64,000 nt of DNA from Paucisalibacillus globulus. Its GTDB lineage: Bacteria; Bacillota; Bacilli; Bacillales; Amphibacillaceae. The notes under the pieces were generated by a model. That model saw only the letters and a program-made list of their open reading frames with translations, was not told the DNA's origin and made no database searches. The stretch lies in contig NZ_LT855393.1 of the NCBI RefSeq assembly GCF_900184735.1, positions 186,001 through 250,000 on the forward strand. The letters are read 5' to 3'. This document shows, one piece after another, positions 10,114 to 20,223 of the stretch. Within the stretch, counting starts at the first letter, position 1, and each line of letters opens with the position of its first letter. The translations under genes were made by a program, and so were the position numbers.

Positions 10114-11214
10114 TTACACATTAAATCGGAAATGGATTACATCGCCATCTTGGACAATGTATTCTTTTCCTTCTAAGCGCACTTTCCCTTTTTCACGAGC
10201 ATGTCCCATCGATCCAGCTTCTACCAGGTCAAGGTATGAAACTGTCTCGGCACGGATAAATCCTCTTTCAAAATCAGTATGAATAATTCCGGCTGCTTGT
10301 GGTGCTTTCGTTCCTTTGCGGAAGGTCCAAGCACGTACTTCTTGCTCTCCAGCTGTAAAGTAGGTTGCTAGTCCTAATAAGCTGTAAGAAGCTTTAATTA
10401 ATTTATCAAGACCAGATTCTGTGATACCTAACTCTTCTAAAAACATTTCTTTTTCATCTTGATCTAGTTCTGATATTTCTTCTTCAATTCGGGCACAAAT
10501 GACAATAACCTCTGCACCTTCATTAGATGCATACTCTTTTACTTTGATTACATTGGGGTTAGAATCTGGATCTGCTACTTCATCTTCACCGACATTGGCC
10601 ACATAGAGCATTGGCTTACTTGTTAGTAGATGTAATCCTTTAACCATCTTTTGTTGTTCCTCAGTAAAGTCTAATGCACGGACAGGTTTCTCGTCTTCTA
10701 AGCCTGTCTTAATCTTAGAAAGTAATTCATACTCTACTAATGCATCCTTATCCTTTTGTCTTGCTAACTTTTCTACACGTTGAAATCGTTTATTAATGGA
10801 TTCTAAGTCCGCAAGTATAAGCTCTAAGTTAATGATTTCAATATCATCAATTGGATCAACTTTACCAGAAACATGGGTAATGTTTTCATCAACAAAGCAA
10901 CGTACCACTTGGCAAATTGCATCAACTTGACGGATGTGAGATAAGAATTGATTCCCTAAACCTTCACCTTTACTTGCACCCTTTACAATCCCTGCAATAT
11001 CCGTAAATTCAAACGTTGTTGGAACTGTTTTCTTCGGTTTTACTAGTTCTGTTAATTTATTTAGACGCTCATCAGGCACTTCCACCATACCTACATTCGG
11101 GTCTATTGTCGCAAATGGGTAGTTTGCTGCTTCTGCCCCAGCTTGTGTTATTGCATTGAATAATGTAGATTTTCCTACGTTGGGAAGTCCGACGATTCCT
11201 GCTGTTAAAGCCAT
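10114..11214 (-). CDS. ychF: Redox-regulated ATPase YchF (Obg-family)
   Basis: P-loop NTPase of the Obg family that hydrolyses ATP and associates with ribosomes. The start used is ATG at 11214 (MALTAGIVGLPNVGKST), 9 bases after AAGGAG. A more upstream in-frame ATG at 11244 has no ribosome-binding site and adds residues absent from the family. This gives 366 residues. Walker A GLPNVGKST (about 8-16), DIAG in G3, a coiled-coil arm (about 130-170) and a C-terminal TGS domain (about 280-366) are visible. Neighbours are as in B. subtilis (yyaF next to rpsF). Confidence 0.95.
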   Translation of the reverse strand: MALTAGIVGLPNVGKSTLFNAITQAGAEAANYPFATIDPNVGMVEVPDERLNKLTELVKPKKTVPTTFEFTDIAGIVKGASKGEGLGNQFLSHIRQVDAICQVVRCFVDENITHVSGKVDPIDDIEIINLELILADLESINKRFQRVEKLARQKDKDALVEYELLSKIKTGLEDEKPVRALDFTEEQQKMVKGLHLLTSKPMLYVANVGEDEVADPDSNPNVIKVKEYASNEGAEVIVICARIEEEISELDQDEKEMFLEELGITESGLDKLIKASYSLLGLATYFTAGEQEVRAWTFRKGTKAPQAAGIIHTDFERGFIRAETVSYLDLVEAGSMGHAREKGKVRLEGKEYIVQDGDVIHFRFNV

Positions 11215-11302
11215 TTGTTTCCACTCCTTAAGGATTCCATTCATCTAGAACGCGTTCATTATTTTAATTATAGATTTAGGTTATAAAAAAGACAAGCTAG
11301 CA

Positions 11303-11346
11303 AAACGCAAAAATAGGCCTCAAGATGAAGCCTACTTTTGCGTTTT
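11303..11346. terminator. Bidirectional hairpin between the DUF951 gene and ychF
   Basis: AAACGCAAAAATAGGC and GCCTACTTTTGCGTTT pair around a 12-base loop, with T-rich flanks on both sides. It should end transcription of the DUF951 gene before ychF. Confidence 0.75.
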
Positions 11347-11426
11347 TACCCTATTATTTTTATATTTCTCTATCTATCTATGAACATATTTTACCAGTTT
11401 GCAGTAAAATAGTCCATTTGGAAAAG

Positions 11427-11624
11427 TTAATTTGAAGCCTTTTCTAACACCTTTTTCATTTTTTTAGCAAAATCTTTTCTTGGAATCATGACGCTGTGGT
11501 CACACCCCATACACTTTATCCGAATATCCATACCCATACGGATTATTTTCCATCGATTTTCACCACATGGGTGGGGTTTTTTCATTTGTACAACATCATG
11601 TAATTCAAATTCTTTTTCCACCAT
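11427..11624 (-). CDS. DUF951 small protein (YyzM-like)
   Basis: 65 residues, basic. It contains KPHPCGENRWKIIRMGMDI followed by KCMGCDHSVMIPR, so one Cys near residue 20 and a CxxC at about 38-41, which suggests a small metal- or RNA-binding fold. This pattern and the position next to ychF fit the DUF951 family of Firmicutes. No function is established. AGGGGAAG precedes the ATG. Confidence 0.8.
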   Translation of the reverse strand: MVEKEFELHDVVQMKKPHPCGENRWKIIRMGMDIRIKCMGCDHSVMIPRKDFAKKMKKVLEKASN

Positions 11625-11703
11625 TTGTACTTCCCCTTTTTTCTTTTCTCAACGAACCATAATCGTTACTTCATCTGCTTATGAGAGTTAACAGAAAAGT
11701 CCA

Positions 11704-12720
11704 TTATTTGTCTGTTTTATACCACAAAGGAAATAGTAATAGTCTAGTTAAAACATATAAGTTTAATAAACCATATAGTGGGTATAAAACACTAACTAAC
11801 GTTGAAAATCCAAGTGTTGTTAATGGTATCATTGTAGCTAAAATAATGATGACTAGCAACCAAAATGGTATGTTAAAGTAACCTGCAACCCTTGTTGTTA
11901 GCCCTAGTACGCCAGATGCCGCTGTGGTGAAAATTGCAAACCATAATAATACCGTCATAAAGAGTACCATGTGAAAAGGATAGTTACTTAGTATTGCAAA
12001 GAGCGGAATTTCAAATACGAGTATTTCTTCTGCAATCTGTATTAAGCTATTATTATAAATATATGTTACAACACCAAGTATTAGCCCACTCCCAATGCTT
12101 GCCACCCAAATCTCACCTTTAGAATTTATTTTATCACCAACTGCTCCTAATACTGCAATTAGAGGAAGGATATTAAGGGCAGTAAATGGAAAAGCAGCTG
12201 TCCAGTTATGCTGTTCTCGCCAATGGGCAAATAAATGCAGATTCTGATCAACTATAAATGTTAGTAGCACATACAATAAACCGACAATCAAGATTGGTAA
12301 GATGAACTGGTTAATGACAAGTAAGCCACTAATATCTTTTAAAAATAATATAAAAAGCATGATTGCAATAAAAGCCACTCCCCACCAATACGGCAGATTA
12401 AATGCCTGTCCAGTCGCACCACTTCCTGACATCATGACTACTGTTGTTGTATAGAGATAGAAAAATATCATCACATCATAAATCTTTGATAGTTTCACAC
12501 CTACTATATCTTTTAATACTGGTCGATACTCCGTGGTTGCTTTTTCATAACTAATAGACATGATGACATAAAGTGAAACAATAAAAAAGATCACGAATAA
12601 CGTAATAGCCAGTCCACTTCCATGGCCAAAAAACTCCCACAATTCTCTCCCTGATGCATATCCTGCCCCAATGGTTGTCCCAATGATTAAAAACATCCAT
12701 TTAAATCCTGATTTCCACAT
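11704..12720 (-). CDS. YkvI-like membrane permease
   Basis: 338 residues with about ten membrane segments. The first, GFKWMFLIIGTTIGAGYASGREL, has the broken-helix GxGxxSGxE-type signature of the APC/LeuT-fold superfamily. The pattern resembles YkvI-type uncharacterised permeases. Substrate unknown. GGGGGAGAAG precedes the ATG. It is transcribed divergently from yyaC and ends 79 bases before the DUF951 gene starts on the same strand. Confidence 0.7.
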   Translation of the reverse strand: MWKSGFKWMFLIIGTTIGAGYASGRELWEFFGHGSGLAITLFVIFFIVSLYVIMSISYEKATTEYRPVLKDIVGVKLSKIYDVMIFFYLYTTTVVMMSGSGATGQAFNLPYWWGVAFIAIMLFILFLKDISGLLVINQFILPILIVGLLYVLLTFIVDQNLHLFAHWREQHNWTAAFPFTALNILPLIAVLGAVGDKINSKGEIWVASIGSGLILGVVTYIYNNSLIQIAEEILVFEIPLFAILSNYPFHMVLFMTVLLWFAIFTTAASGVLGLTTRVAGYFNIPFWLLVIIILATMIPLTTLGFSTLVSVLYPLYGLLNLYVLTRLLLFPLWYKTDK

Positions 12721-12882
12721 ATCTTCTCCCCCATTTTATGTATATCTCAGTATATGAACGACTACTTTTACCGATTGATTGCGGTCCCTACTTCTTTTTA
12801 CAAAAGTTTTTAATGGCAGCTGAAGTATAAAACGTCCAACTAGTCCGTATACTAATAACAATATGTTTGCGGAGGAGAACCT

Positions 12883-13500
12883 ATGAATCTAAAGAATCGT
12901 TTGAACCAAAATAACGAATCCATTCGGATGTTACATACAGACCCAAACCTATGCGACACAATGAGTGAACAAATTATCTCCTGGTTGCCAAAAATACCAA
13001 AAGAATATGTTGTTGTGTGTGTCGGAACAGATCGTTCTACTGGTGATGCCCTTGGACCTTTAATCGGTTCTTACTTGCAAGATAAAAGACTGAGGCATAT
13101 GACCGTATATGGAACTTTACATGACCCTGTTCACGCAACAAATCTGGAAGATTATATTCAATTAATTAATATGCAGCATAAGAATGCGTTTATAATTGCC
13201 GTAGACGCCTGTCTAGGCAAAACTAGTTCGGTTGGTCAAGTCATTGCCTGTGTTGGTGCTCTGAAGCCTGGCGCGGCCTTAAAGAAGCCTTTACCACCGA
13301 TTGGAAATATTCATGTGACAGGGGTTGTTAATATAAGTGGGTTCATGGAGTATTCTGTTTTGCAAAACACAAGACTCTCTATTGTGGTGGAGATGGCAAA
13401 GAACATTGCCAGTATAATAGATAACATTGATCAACAATTAACAGCTAGTTATGTTACGCCTGCTGTTTTGATGACTAAGTCAAGGAAGAAGCCAATATAA
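12883..13500 (+). CDS. yyaC: YyaC family protein (DUF1256, spore protease-like)
   Basis: 205 residues. The core VCVGTDRSTGDALGPLIGS (about 46-64) and HDPVHATNLE are typical of DUF1256, related in fold to the germination protease GPR; the B. subtilis gene is expressed in the forespore. GGAGGAGA precedes the ATG. A GTATA at 12825-12829 followed 15 bases later by a GTATACTAA stretch loosely resembles a sporulation sigma promoter, which is inference. Enzymatic activity has not been shown for the family as far as I know. Confidence 0.85.
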   Translation: MNLKNRLNQNNESIRMLHTDPNLCDTMSEQIISWLPKIPKEYVVVCVGTDRSTGDALGPLIGSYLQDKRLRHMTVYGTLHDPVHATNLEDYIQLINMQHKNAFIIAVDACLGKTSSVGQVIACVGALKPGAALKKPLPPIGNIHVTGVVNISGFMEYSVLQNTRLSIVVEMAKNIASIIDNIDQQLTASYVTPAVLMTKSRKKPI

Positions 13501-13532
13501 AAAGGACTGAGTTGTAATCAGTCCTTTTTATA
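13501..13532 (+). terminator. yyaC terminator
   Basis: AAAGGACTGA-GTTGTAA-TCAGTCCTTTTT directly after the yyaC stop codon. Confidence 0.9.
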
Positions 13533-13595
13533 TTGGCTCTCTTTACATTTACTACTAAAACACACCAATTTCTGCGTGTAGCTAAGGTAATGCCG

Positions 13596-14300
13596 TTAAA
13601 TCAATTGATAGATATAATAAACAAATCCTACCGTTAAGATAGAGGGTAGTAGATTTCCAATTCTTATTTGGACAACCTTCAACATATTTAGCCCGATTGC
13701 GACAATTAGCAATCCACCTACCGCGGTTAATTCAACGATTAAACCATGTAGGAAAGCCTCTGGGACCCATTGTTCTATCTGTGTTGCTAGTAATGTAATA
13801 GTACCTTGATAGAGCAGGACAGGAACGACAGACAGTGCTACTCCAAATCCTAATGTAGTGGTTAATACTAATGCAGTAAAGCCGTCTAGTATCCCTTTTG
13901 TAATTAGCACTTCATGGTCGCCACGGATTCCACTGTCTAAAGAACCGATAATTGCCATTGCCCCTACGACAAAGATAAGTGATGCTGTCACAAAACCCTG
14001 CGAGAAGGATTCTTCATTAGAATTTGTCTTAATTCTACTTCCAACCCAGTTCCCGAACTGGTTGAGCTTACTTTCCACATCTAACAGTTCACCGATAATG
14101 GCACCAGATAATAAGCTTAATAGTACTACAATAATCACTTGTGTAGAAAATGCCATTTGTAACCCTATTAATACTACAGCAAGTCCTATACCATGCATTA
14201 CTGTTTCTTTATAGCGTTCTGGTATTTTGGTGAATAACAGACCCAAAATACTACCAATAATTATTAATCCCCCATTTACTAGTGTTCCGAATAATGCCAT
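13596..14300 (-). CDS. DUF554 membrane protein
   Basis: 234 residues with about six or seven membrane helices. The start MALFGTLVNGGLIIIGSILG and the blocks GAIIGELLDVE and SGIRGDHEVLITKGILDG are characteristic of DUF554 (YqgA/YdfK-type) proteins, whose function is unknown. AGAGGGT precedes the ATG. It is transcribed on the same strand as, and downstream of, soj-spo0J, from which a terminator and a parS site separate it. Confidence 0.85.
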   Translation of the reverse strand: MALFGTLVNGGLIIIGSILGLLFTKIPERYKETVMHGIGLAVVLIGLQMAFSTQVIIVVLLSLLSGAIIGELLDVESKLNQFGNWVGSRIKTNSNEESFSQGFVTASLIFVVGAMAIIGSLDSGIRGDHEVLITKGILDGFTALVLTTTLGFGVALSVVPVLLYQGTITLLATQIEQWVPEAFLHGLIVELTAVGGLLIVAIGLNMLKVVQIRIGNLLPSILTVGFVYYIYQLI

Positions 14301-14355
14301 TCTATTACCCTCTTTCTCTAGCTGAAACTCTACTAAACTATTCTATTTTTGATAA

Positions 14356-14371
14356 TGTTTCACGTGAAACA
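14356..14371. promoter_or_regulatory. parS site 1
   Basis: TGTTTCACGTGAAACA, a perfect 16-bp palindrome identical to the B. subtilis parS consensus bound by Spo0J (ParB). It lies between the DUF554 gene and spo0J. Confidence 0.95.
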
Positions 14372-14489
14372 TTGTTATTAATAACTAATAATACTATTTG
14401 TATCTGTCTTTTGTCTATAAGGCAAATATCTTAACTATGTATCCTGCAAATAATGAGAGTAATCCCCTCATACACTACTAAACTAAACA

Positions 14490-14524
14490 AAAATGAACTG
14501 GGGAGTTAGTATCCCACAGTTCAT
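14490..14524 (-). terminator. soj-spo0J terminator
   Basis: Minus strand: ATGAACTGTGGGAT and ACTCCCCAGTTCAT pair (one or two mismatches), followed by TTTTTG. Confidence 0.75.
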
Positions 14525-14541
14525 GAAATAGAGATGTTGAT

Positions 14542-15378
14542 TTATCGCTCTAACGTTTCAATAATGCGATCTAAATCGTCATCCGTATAAAATTCAATTT
14601 CAATCTTACCTTTTCGTTTTCCACGTTGAATGGAAACAGCAGTACCTAATTTTTCTCGAAGTACAGACTCTCTTTCTTGTAAAAAGATATCTTTTTTAGG
14701 TTTTAACTTCTTTTTTACTGGTTTCTCATTAAGAATAATGATCAGTTTTTCAACCTGTCTAACATTCAACTTTTCATTACGGATCTTCGTTACTAGTGGT
14801 ATGATTTTATCCTTATCCTTTAAACCAAGTAATGCACGCCCATGTCCCATGGAGAGTTCTCCATTATTGATGTAGGATATAACTTGGTCTGGTAGTCCGA
14901 GAAGACGTACCATATTGGCGATATGAGAACGGCTCTTACCAAGACGTTTAGATAATTCTTCTTGTGTAATATTTAATTCTTTCATTAGGTTAGCATATGC
15001 TTGTCCCTCTTCTATTGGAGACAGATCCTCACGTTGAAGGTTCTCAAGTAATGCTAATTCCATCATTTTCTCATCGGTTAGTTCCTTTACAATAGCAGGA
15101 ACTTCGGTTAAACCAGCTTCCTTTGCTGCACGGAAACGTCTCTCTCCAACAACAATTTCAAAGCCTTTAATGCTTTTACGAACAATTAATGGTTGAATTA
15201 TACCGAATTCTAAAATAGATTCTTTTAATTCTTCGATAGAATCAGTGTTAAAAGTCTTTCTAGGCTGATAAGGATTCGGTCTACACTCCTTAATCGGCAA
15301 TTGTTGAACAACATCATCATCTTTTTCCTTTATTTCAGGAAAAAATGCATCTAAACCTCTACCCAACCCTCGTGCCAT
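14542..15378 (-). CDS. spo0J: Chromosome-partitioning protein Spo0J (ParB)
   Basis: CTP-dependent DNA clamp that loads at parS, spreads, and recruits SMC/condensin; it also stimulates Soj. 278 residues. N-terminal MARGLGRGLDAFFPE is the Soj-activating segment. The ParB/Srx domain is at about residues 25-115 with GERRFRA. The helix-turn-helix for parS is at about 130-170 (TQEELSKRLGKSRSHIANMVRLL). A C-terminal dimer domain follows. It overlaps soj by 20 bases. Two perfect parS sites lie within 2 kb on either side. Confidence 0.96.
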   Translation of the reverse strand: MARGLGRGLDAFFPEIKEKDDDVVQQLPIKECRPNPYQPRKTFNTDSIEELKESILEFGIIQPLIVRKSIKGFEIVVGERRFRAAKEAGLTEVPAIVKELTDEKMMELALLENLQREDLSPIEEGQAYANLMKELNITQEELSKRLGKSRSHIANMVRLLGLPDQVISYINNGELSMGHGRALLGLKDKDKIIPLVTKIRNEKLNVRQVEKLIIILNEKPVKKKLKPKKDIFLQERESVLREKLGTAVSIQRGKRKGKIEIEFYTDDDLDRIIETLER

Positions 15379-16132
15379 TAGCCATCACTTCCTTCGCCAA
15401 TTCAAGATATACTTCTGCACCTTTAGACTTTGGATCATATGTGATTATTGGTTGCCCATGACTTGGTGCTTCACCTAATCGAATGTTTCTAGGAATAATA
15501 GAATTATAGACTTTATCTTGGAAGTATTTCTTCACTTCTTCTATTACTTGCAAGCCTAGATTAGTTCTAGCATCTAGCATGGTAAGAAGTACTCCCTCTA
15601 TCATTAATTCCTTATTCAAATGTTTTTGCACTAGACGGATTGTATTCAGTAACTGACTAAGTCCTTCAAGTGCGTAGTATTCACATTGTACTGGGATTAG
15701 AACGGTATCTGAAGCGGTTAACGCGTTAAGAGTTAAAAGACCAAGTGAAGGCGGACAATCTATAATAATGTAGTCATAGTAATCTCTCAGTTCATCTAAA
15801 GCCTTTTTAAGTCTAATTTCACGAGAGATAGTTGGTACCAATTCGATTTCTGCTCCAGCAAGTTGAATAGTTGCAGGAATTATATCGAGATTATCAACAT
15901 TTGTTGGTACACATACCTCACGAGCTGGTAGATCTTCTACTAATACATTATATACACATTGATTCATATCTGCCTTATTTATACCAACCCCACTAGTTGC
16001 ATTACCTTGTGGGTCTATGTCTACTAACAATACTTTGTTTCCTAAGTATGCTAAGCAGGCACTTAGATTAACTGATGAAGTCGTTTTTCCTACGCCACCC
16101 TTTTGGTTGGCAATAGACATAATCTTCCCCAT
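15359..16132 (-). CDS. soj: Sporulation initiation inhibitor Soj (ParA ATPase)
   Basis: ParA-type ATPase that binds DNA as an ATP dimer, acts with Spo0J in origin segregation, and controls DnaA. 257 residues. Deviant Walker A KGGVGKTT (11-18), Walker A' in LLVDIDPQGNATSG, and Walker B YIIIDCPPSLGLLT are all intact. ATG at 16132 has AGGTAGGTGA upstream. A second ATG at codon 5 is a possible alternative start. Confidence 0.96.
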   Translation of the reverse strand: MGKIMSIANQKGGVGKTTSSVNLSACLAYLGNKVLLVDIDPQGNATSGVGINKADMNQCVYNVLVEDLPAREVCVPTNVDNLDIIPATIQLAGAEIELVPTISREIRLKKALDELRDYYDYIIIDCPPSLGLLTLNALTASDTVLIPVQCEYYALEGLSQLLNTIRLVQKHLNKELMIEGVLLTMLDARTNLGLQVIEEVKKYFQDKVYNSIIPRNIRLGEAPSHGQPIITYDPKSKGAEVYLELAKEVMANGTRVG

Positions 16133-16265
16133 GATTTCACCTACCTAAAACAATATACTATTTATTTTATCACTATTTCTGTTATAAAAACTATTAAATT
16201 TATCTTTTTTATTAAAATGAAATATTTATAACCTTATTTATAATAGAAATTGACTTTTTGCACAT

Positions 16266-16294
16266 AAAAATCCCCACCTTTCACGAGATGGGGG
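16266..16294 (-). terminator. noc terminator
   Basis: Minus strand: CCCCATCT-CGTGAA-AGGTGGGG followed by ATTTTTATG, just after the noc stop codon. Confidence 0.85.
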
Positions 16295-16300
16295 AAGCCG

Positions 16301-17158
16301 TTATTTCTTTTTTGGTATTTTTATCGTGATTTGATAATAATCATCTAAATCTTGCTCATCTGACTCTATATCAATACCAGTATCAGAAACCATGCTTAAT
16401 GATTGTCTAATTGTATTCATCGCAATCCGAATATCTTTATTAACACCTTTTAGTTTAGGTTTTCTTTTCTTCGGTTTTTCTTGATCATTTAATAGTTTGT
16501 TGATTCGTTCTTCTGTCTGTTTGACATTCAGTTCATGTTCAACAATCTCTTGAAGTAGTTTTATTTGAACTTCTTCATCTTTTAGTTTAATTAATGCACG
16601 GGCATGCCTTTCCGTAATATGCTTCTGTAATAACGCTTCTTGTACTTGTTCCGGTAGCTTTAATAACCGGAGCTTGTTCGCAATAGTAGATTGATTCTTC
16701 CCTAAACGCTGCGCTAAAGCTTCCTGGGTTAGTCCTTGAAGTTCTAATAATTTTGCATATGCTACAGCTTCCTCAATAACTGTTAGTTCTTCACGTTGTA
16801 AGTTCTCAATAAGAGCAACTGAGGCAGTCTGAGCATCATTCATCTCACGGATGATTGCAGAAACATTCTCCCAACCTAGTAGTTGTACAGCACGCCATCT
16901 ACGTTCCCCTGCAATAATTTCAAACTTACCGTCTTCTGCCTTACGAACAACGATAGGTTGAATAATACCATGCGTATTGATGGTCTTTGCAAGTTCTTCT
17001 ATCTTTTCTTCATTAAATACAGACCTTGGCTGATACCTATTTGGTTGAATTTGTTTTACTGGAAGTTGCATCACTTCATCTGGATGATAGGTCTCCTCTT
17101 CAACTACTTCGTTATCCTTTTCTCCGATTCCAAATATCCGGTTAAATGGACTTACCAT
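16301..17158 (-). CDS. noc: Nucleoid occlusion protein Noc
   Basis: ParB paralogue that binds NBS sites and the membrane and blocks FtsZ assembly over the nucleoid. 285 residues. The N-terminal [14 protein letters not shown] is an amphipathic membrane-targeting-like segment. The ParB domain has [11 protein letters not shown] and [13 protein letters not shown], and the helix-turn-helix is at about 150-190 ([23 protein letters not shown]). AAGGTGGTG lies 7 bases before ATG. Order noc-soj-spo0J after rsmG is as in B. subtilis. I did not find a perfect ATTTCCCGGGAAAT-type NBS by eye. Confidence 0.93.
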   Translation of the reverse strand: MVSPFNRIFGIGEKDNEVVEEETYHPDEVMQLPVKQIQPNRYQPRSVFNEEKIEELAKTINTHGIIQPIVVRKAEDGKFEIIAGERRWRAVQLLGWENVSAIIREMNDAQTASVALIENLQREELTVIEEAVAYAKLLELQGLTQEALAQRLGKNQSTIANKLRLLKLPEQVQEALLQKHITERHARALIKLKDEEVQIKLLQEIVEHELNVKQTEERINKLLNDQEKPKKRKPKLKGVNKDIRIAMNTIRQSLSMVSDTGIDIESDEQDLDDYYQITIKIPKKK

Positions 17159-17242
17159 CAGCAGACACCACCTTTATTATAATAAGATAGATTGATAGTT
17201 TTTCTCTCTTCAAATCTATGAATATCTCTATTAAAAAATTAA

Positions 17243-17258
17243 TGTTTCACGTGAAACA
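17243..17258. promoter_or_regulatory. parS site 2
   Basis: TGTTTCACGTGAAACA, identical over all 16 bases to site 1, in the noc-rsmG spacer. The remaining parts of 17159-17457 hold only the rsmG terminator and AT-rich DNA. Confidence 0.95.
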
Positions 17259-17381
17259 TTTTAAAAATGATATGTATACTAGCTTCATATCAATGGTACG
17301 TATAGTTTACCACAGAATTGGCACTAAGCCTATTTTATCACAATCTGATGCACTTGGACATGGACTAATTACTAAATCGAC

Positions 17382-17413
17382 AAAAAAACAGGAAATATGA
17401 TAAATTCCTGTTT
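17382..17413 (-). terminator. rsmG terminator
   Basis: Minus strand: AAACAGGAATTT-ATCAT-ATTTCCTGTTT with a following T run. Confidence 0.85.
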
Positions 17414-17457
17414 CTAATTGGTCTATTTAATTATTTATATTGGTGAGATTTGTATTT

Positions 17458-18174
17458 TTACTCAATTGGCTCCTTGTTAGGAGTACCCGGCTTTCTTGGG
17501 AATTTCTTTGGTGTTTGCCTTTTCTTTCTTACCACCACAATGGAACGTTCACTATTTTCTTCTGGTAAGATAAATGAGTTAGTAGATTCTATTTCGCCAC
17601 CAAGTACCTCTATCGCTGTTTTTCCAGTTTCAAGTTCTTCTGTAGCCTGTGCACCTTTCATGGCAATAAAGACACCATTCTTCTTCACTAAAGGTATACA
17701 TAGTTCGCTTAAAACAGACATTCTAGCTACCGCTCTCGCCATCACAGTATCAAATGACTCTCGGAACTTGCTGTTTTTCCCAAATGTTTCTGCTCGATCA
17801 TGATAGAAAGCAACATCTGTTAATTCTAACTCAGCAGCAAGATGGTTTAGAAAACCAATCCGCTTCTGCAAGGAATCCACAATCGTTACTTTTATAGTTG
17901 GAAAGCATATTTTTAGAGGTATACTTGGAAATCCTGCACCAGCTCCAACATCACAGATATGCTGTTCCTTCGTAAAATCATGGTAAAAAGCAGCAGATAT
18001 GGAATCATAGAAATGCTTTAAATACACATCTTCTTCATCTGTTAATGCTGTTAAGTTTATTTTTTCATTCCATTCAACTAACGTCTTAAAATAAATATCG
18101 AATTGTTGAATTTGCTTTTCCGTTAAGGTAATTCCCTGTTTTTCAAGGTTTTCAACAAATTGGGTAGGATTCAT
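17458..18174 (-). CDS. rsmG: 16S rRNA (guanine(527)-N7)-methyltransferase RsmG
   Basis: SAM-dependent methylation of G527 in the 530 loop of 16S rRNA. Start ATG at 18174 ([14 protein letters not shown]), 9 bases after AAAGGAG; an upstream in-frame ATG at 18195 lacks a site. 238 residues, as expected. The SAM motif [15 protein letters not shown] is at about residues 72-86, with [11 protein letters not shown] and the RAVA motif (MARAVARM) after it. Follows mnmG. Old name gidB. Confidence 0.95.
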   Translation of the reverse strand: MNPTQFVENLEKQGITLTEKQIQQFDIYFKTLVEWNEKINLTALTDEEDVYLKHFYDSISAAFYHDFTKEQHICDVGAGAGFPSIPLKICFPTIKVTIVDSLQKRIGFLNHLAAELELTDVAFYHDRAETFGKNSKFRESFDTVMARAVARMSVLSELCIPLVKKNGVFIAMKGAQATEELETGKTAIEVLGGEIESTNSFILPEENSERSIVVVRKKRQTPKKFPRKPGTPNKEPIE

Positions 18175-18204
18175 AGAGAAAACTCCTTTATACATTATGT
18201 ACAG

Positions 18205-18235
18205 AAGGCCAGACCCCTTAAGGAGACTGGCCCTT
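18205..18235 (-). terminator. Hairpin between mnmG and rsmG
   Basis: AAGGCCAG and CTGGCCCTT pair around an inner CCCCTTAAGGAG. There is no clear T run on the minus strand, so it may attenuate or process the mnmG-rsmG transcript and not terminate it fully. Confidence 0.5.
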
Positions 18236-18247
18236 ATATTTTAATAA

Positions 18248-20134
18248 TTAATTTGCTAGTTTAGCAATTCTTCCATGTTCGATATACACTAATAAGATAG
18301 AAATATCGGCCGGATTAACGCCTGAGATTCGAGAAGCTTGCCCTACAGATAACGGTTGAACTAATTTCAATTTTTGTCTTGCTTCAGTTGCAAGACCACT
18401 AATTGCATCATAGTCAATATCTTCTGGGATCTTCTTATCTTCCATCTTCTTCATACGCTCTACTTGTTCATTTGCCTTTTTAATATACCCTTCATACTTA
18501 ATTTGTATTTCTACTTGTTCTTTTACATCAGTAGAAAGACTTTCATTTGACTCGATTACAGAATCAATTGAATCATAATGTAATTCCGGGCGCTTTAATA
18601 AATCATAAGCTTTCATAGGCTCTTTTAAAGGTGTTGCATTTGCTGCCTCAAGCATACTTTGCACTTCAGGAGTCGGTTTAATTGAGATTTTACGTAGGCG
18701 TTTTTTCTCTTCTTCTACCTGCTGTTTCTTCATTTCGAATTTTTTATAACGTTCATCCGAAATTAATCCCAATTCATAACCGATATCTGTTAAGCGTAAG
18801 TCTGCATTATCATGACGTAATAATAAACGGTATTCTGCACGGGATGTTAATAGACGATAAGGCTCTTTTGTTCCTTTTGTTACTAGGTCATCTATTAAAA
18901 CACCAATATAAGCTTGCGAGCGGTCTAAAATAACCGGATCTTTACCAAGTACTTTTGCTGCAGCATTAATACCTGCCATGATTCCTTGTGCTGCCGCTTC
19001 TTCATACCCTGACGTACCATTGATTTGACCAGCACTAAATAATCCAGGAATGTTTTTCAATTCTAATGTAGGCCAAAGTTGCGTTGGAACAATTGAATCA
19101 TACTCAATCGCATAACCAGGGCGCATGATTTCGGCATTTTCTAATCCTGGTACAGAACGAACAATTTCATGCTGAACAGATTCAGGTAATGAAGTGGACA
19201 AGCCCTGTACATATACTTCTTCCGTATCTCTTCCTTCAGGTTCAAGGAAGACCTGGTGACGAGGCTTATCATGGAAACGAACAATCTTATCCTCAATTGA
19301 CGGACAATAGCGTGGTCCAGTACCACGTTTTGCACCAGAATACATTGCTGATAGTCCTAAGTTATCATTAATAACCTGATGGGTAAATTCATTAGTATAC
19401 GTTAACCAACAAGGGATTTGGTCTAAAATGAATTCAGTCGTTTCATAAGAAAATCCTTGTGGTTTATCGTCTCCTGGTTGAATTTCTGTTTTAGAATAAT
19501 CAATTGTATGGCTATTCACTCGTGGTGGTGTCCCAGTTTTGAAACGAATTAATTCAATACCTAGTGCTTCAAGGTTTTCAGAGAGTTTTAATGATGGACG
19601 TTGGTTATTCGGTCCGCTTTCATACTCCAAGTCCCCCATAAGAACTTTACCACGCATAAATGTCCCTGTTGTAATAATGACTGTTTCCGCACGGTATGCT
19701 GCTCCAGTTTCTGTAATAACACCTTTACATACACCATCTTCGACAATTAATTCATCTACCATACCTTGACGAAGCGTAAGATTTTCTTGATTTTCTAATG
19801 TTTGTTTCATTTCTTTTATATAAATAGGCTTATCTGCTTGTGCACGTAATGCTTGAACAGCAGGGCCTTTTCCTGTGTTTAACATACGCATTTGAATATA
19901 TGATTTATCGATTGTCTTAGCCATTTCCCCACCTAAGGCATCAATTTCACGAACAACAATACCTTTAGCCGGACCACCAATTGATGGATTACATGGCATA
20001 AACGCGATCATATCTAGGTTTAAGCTAAGCATTAATGTCTTAACACCCATTCTCGCAGCAGCAAGACCAGCTTCAACACCAGCATGACCCGCACCAATAA
20101 CAATCGTATCATAACGCCCTGCATCATATACCAT
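18248..20134 (-). CDS. mnmG: tRNA uridine 5-carboxymethylaminomethyl modification enzyme MnmG (GidA)
   Basis: FAD enzyme that, in complex with MnmE, modifies the wobble uridine U34 of several tRNAs. Start ATG at 20134 ([19 protein letters not shown]), 9 bases after AAAGG; the upstream ATG at 20143 abuts the ribosome-binding site. 628 residues, the length of the B. subtilis protein. FAD-binding [10 protein letters not shown] is near the N-terminus, with [11 protein letters not shown] and a C-terminal GidA-associated domain ending [17 protein letters not shown]. Directly downstream of mnmE. Confidence 0.96.
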   Translation of the reverse strand: MVYDAGRYDTIVIGAGHAGVEAGLAAARMGVKTLMLSLNLDMIAFMPCNPSIGGPAKGIVVREIDALGGEMAKTIDKSYIQMRMLNTGKGPAVQALRAQADKPIYIKEMKQTLENQENLTLRQGMVDELIVEDGVCKGVITETGAAYRAETVIITTGTFMRGKVLMGDLEYESGPNNQRPSLKLSENLEALGIELIRFKTGTPPRVNSHTIDYSKTEIQPGDDKPQGFSYETTEFILDQIPCWLTYTNEFTHQVINDNLGLSAMYSGAKRGTGPRYCPSIEDKIVRFHDKPRHQVFLEPEGRDTEEVYVQGLSTSLPESVQHEIVRSVPGLENAEIMRPGYAIEYDSIVPTQLWPTLELKNIPGLFSAGQINGTSGYEEAAAQGIMAGINAAAKVLGKDPVILDRSQAYIGVLIDDLVTKGTKEPYRLLTSRAEYRLLLRHDNADLRLTDIGYELGLISDERYKKFEMKKQQVEEEKKRLRKISIKPTPEVQSMLEAANATPLKEPMKAYDLLKRPELHYDSIDSVIESNESLSTDVKEQVEIQIKYEGYIKKANEQVERMKKMEDKKIPEDIDYDAISGLATEARQKLKLVQPLSVGQASRISGVNPADISILLVYIEHGRIAKLAN

Positions 20135-20223
20135 AACATTCATCCTTTCGTAATTTTGGTTTTATAAAATAGTTTTTTTAGGGAAAATATATAATCAATT
20201 CTCTGAGCGGGCCAGAAGTCTCA

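Noticed and set aside
17218-17400. Plus-strand open frame of 60 codons between noc and rsmG
   Set aside because: It contains the parS palindrome and overlaps the rsmG terminator; no ribosome-binding site.
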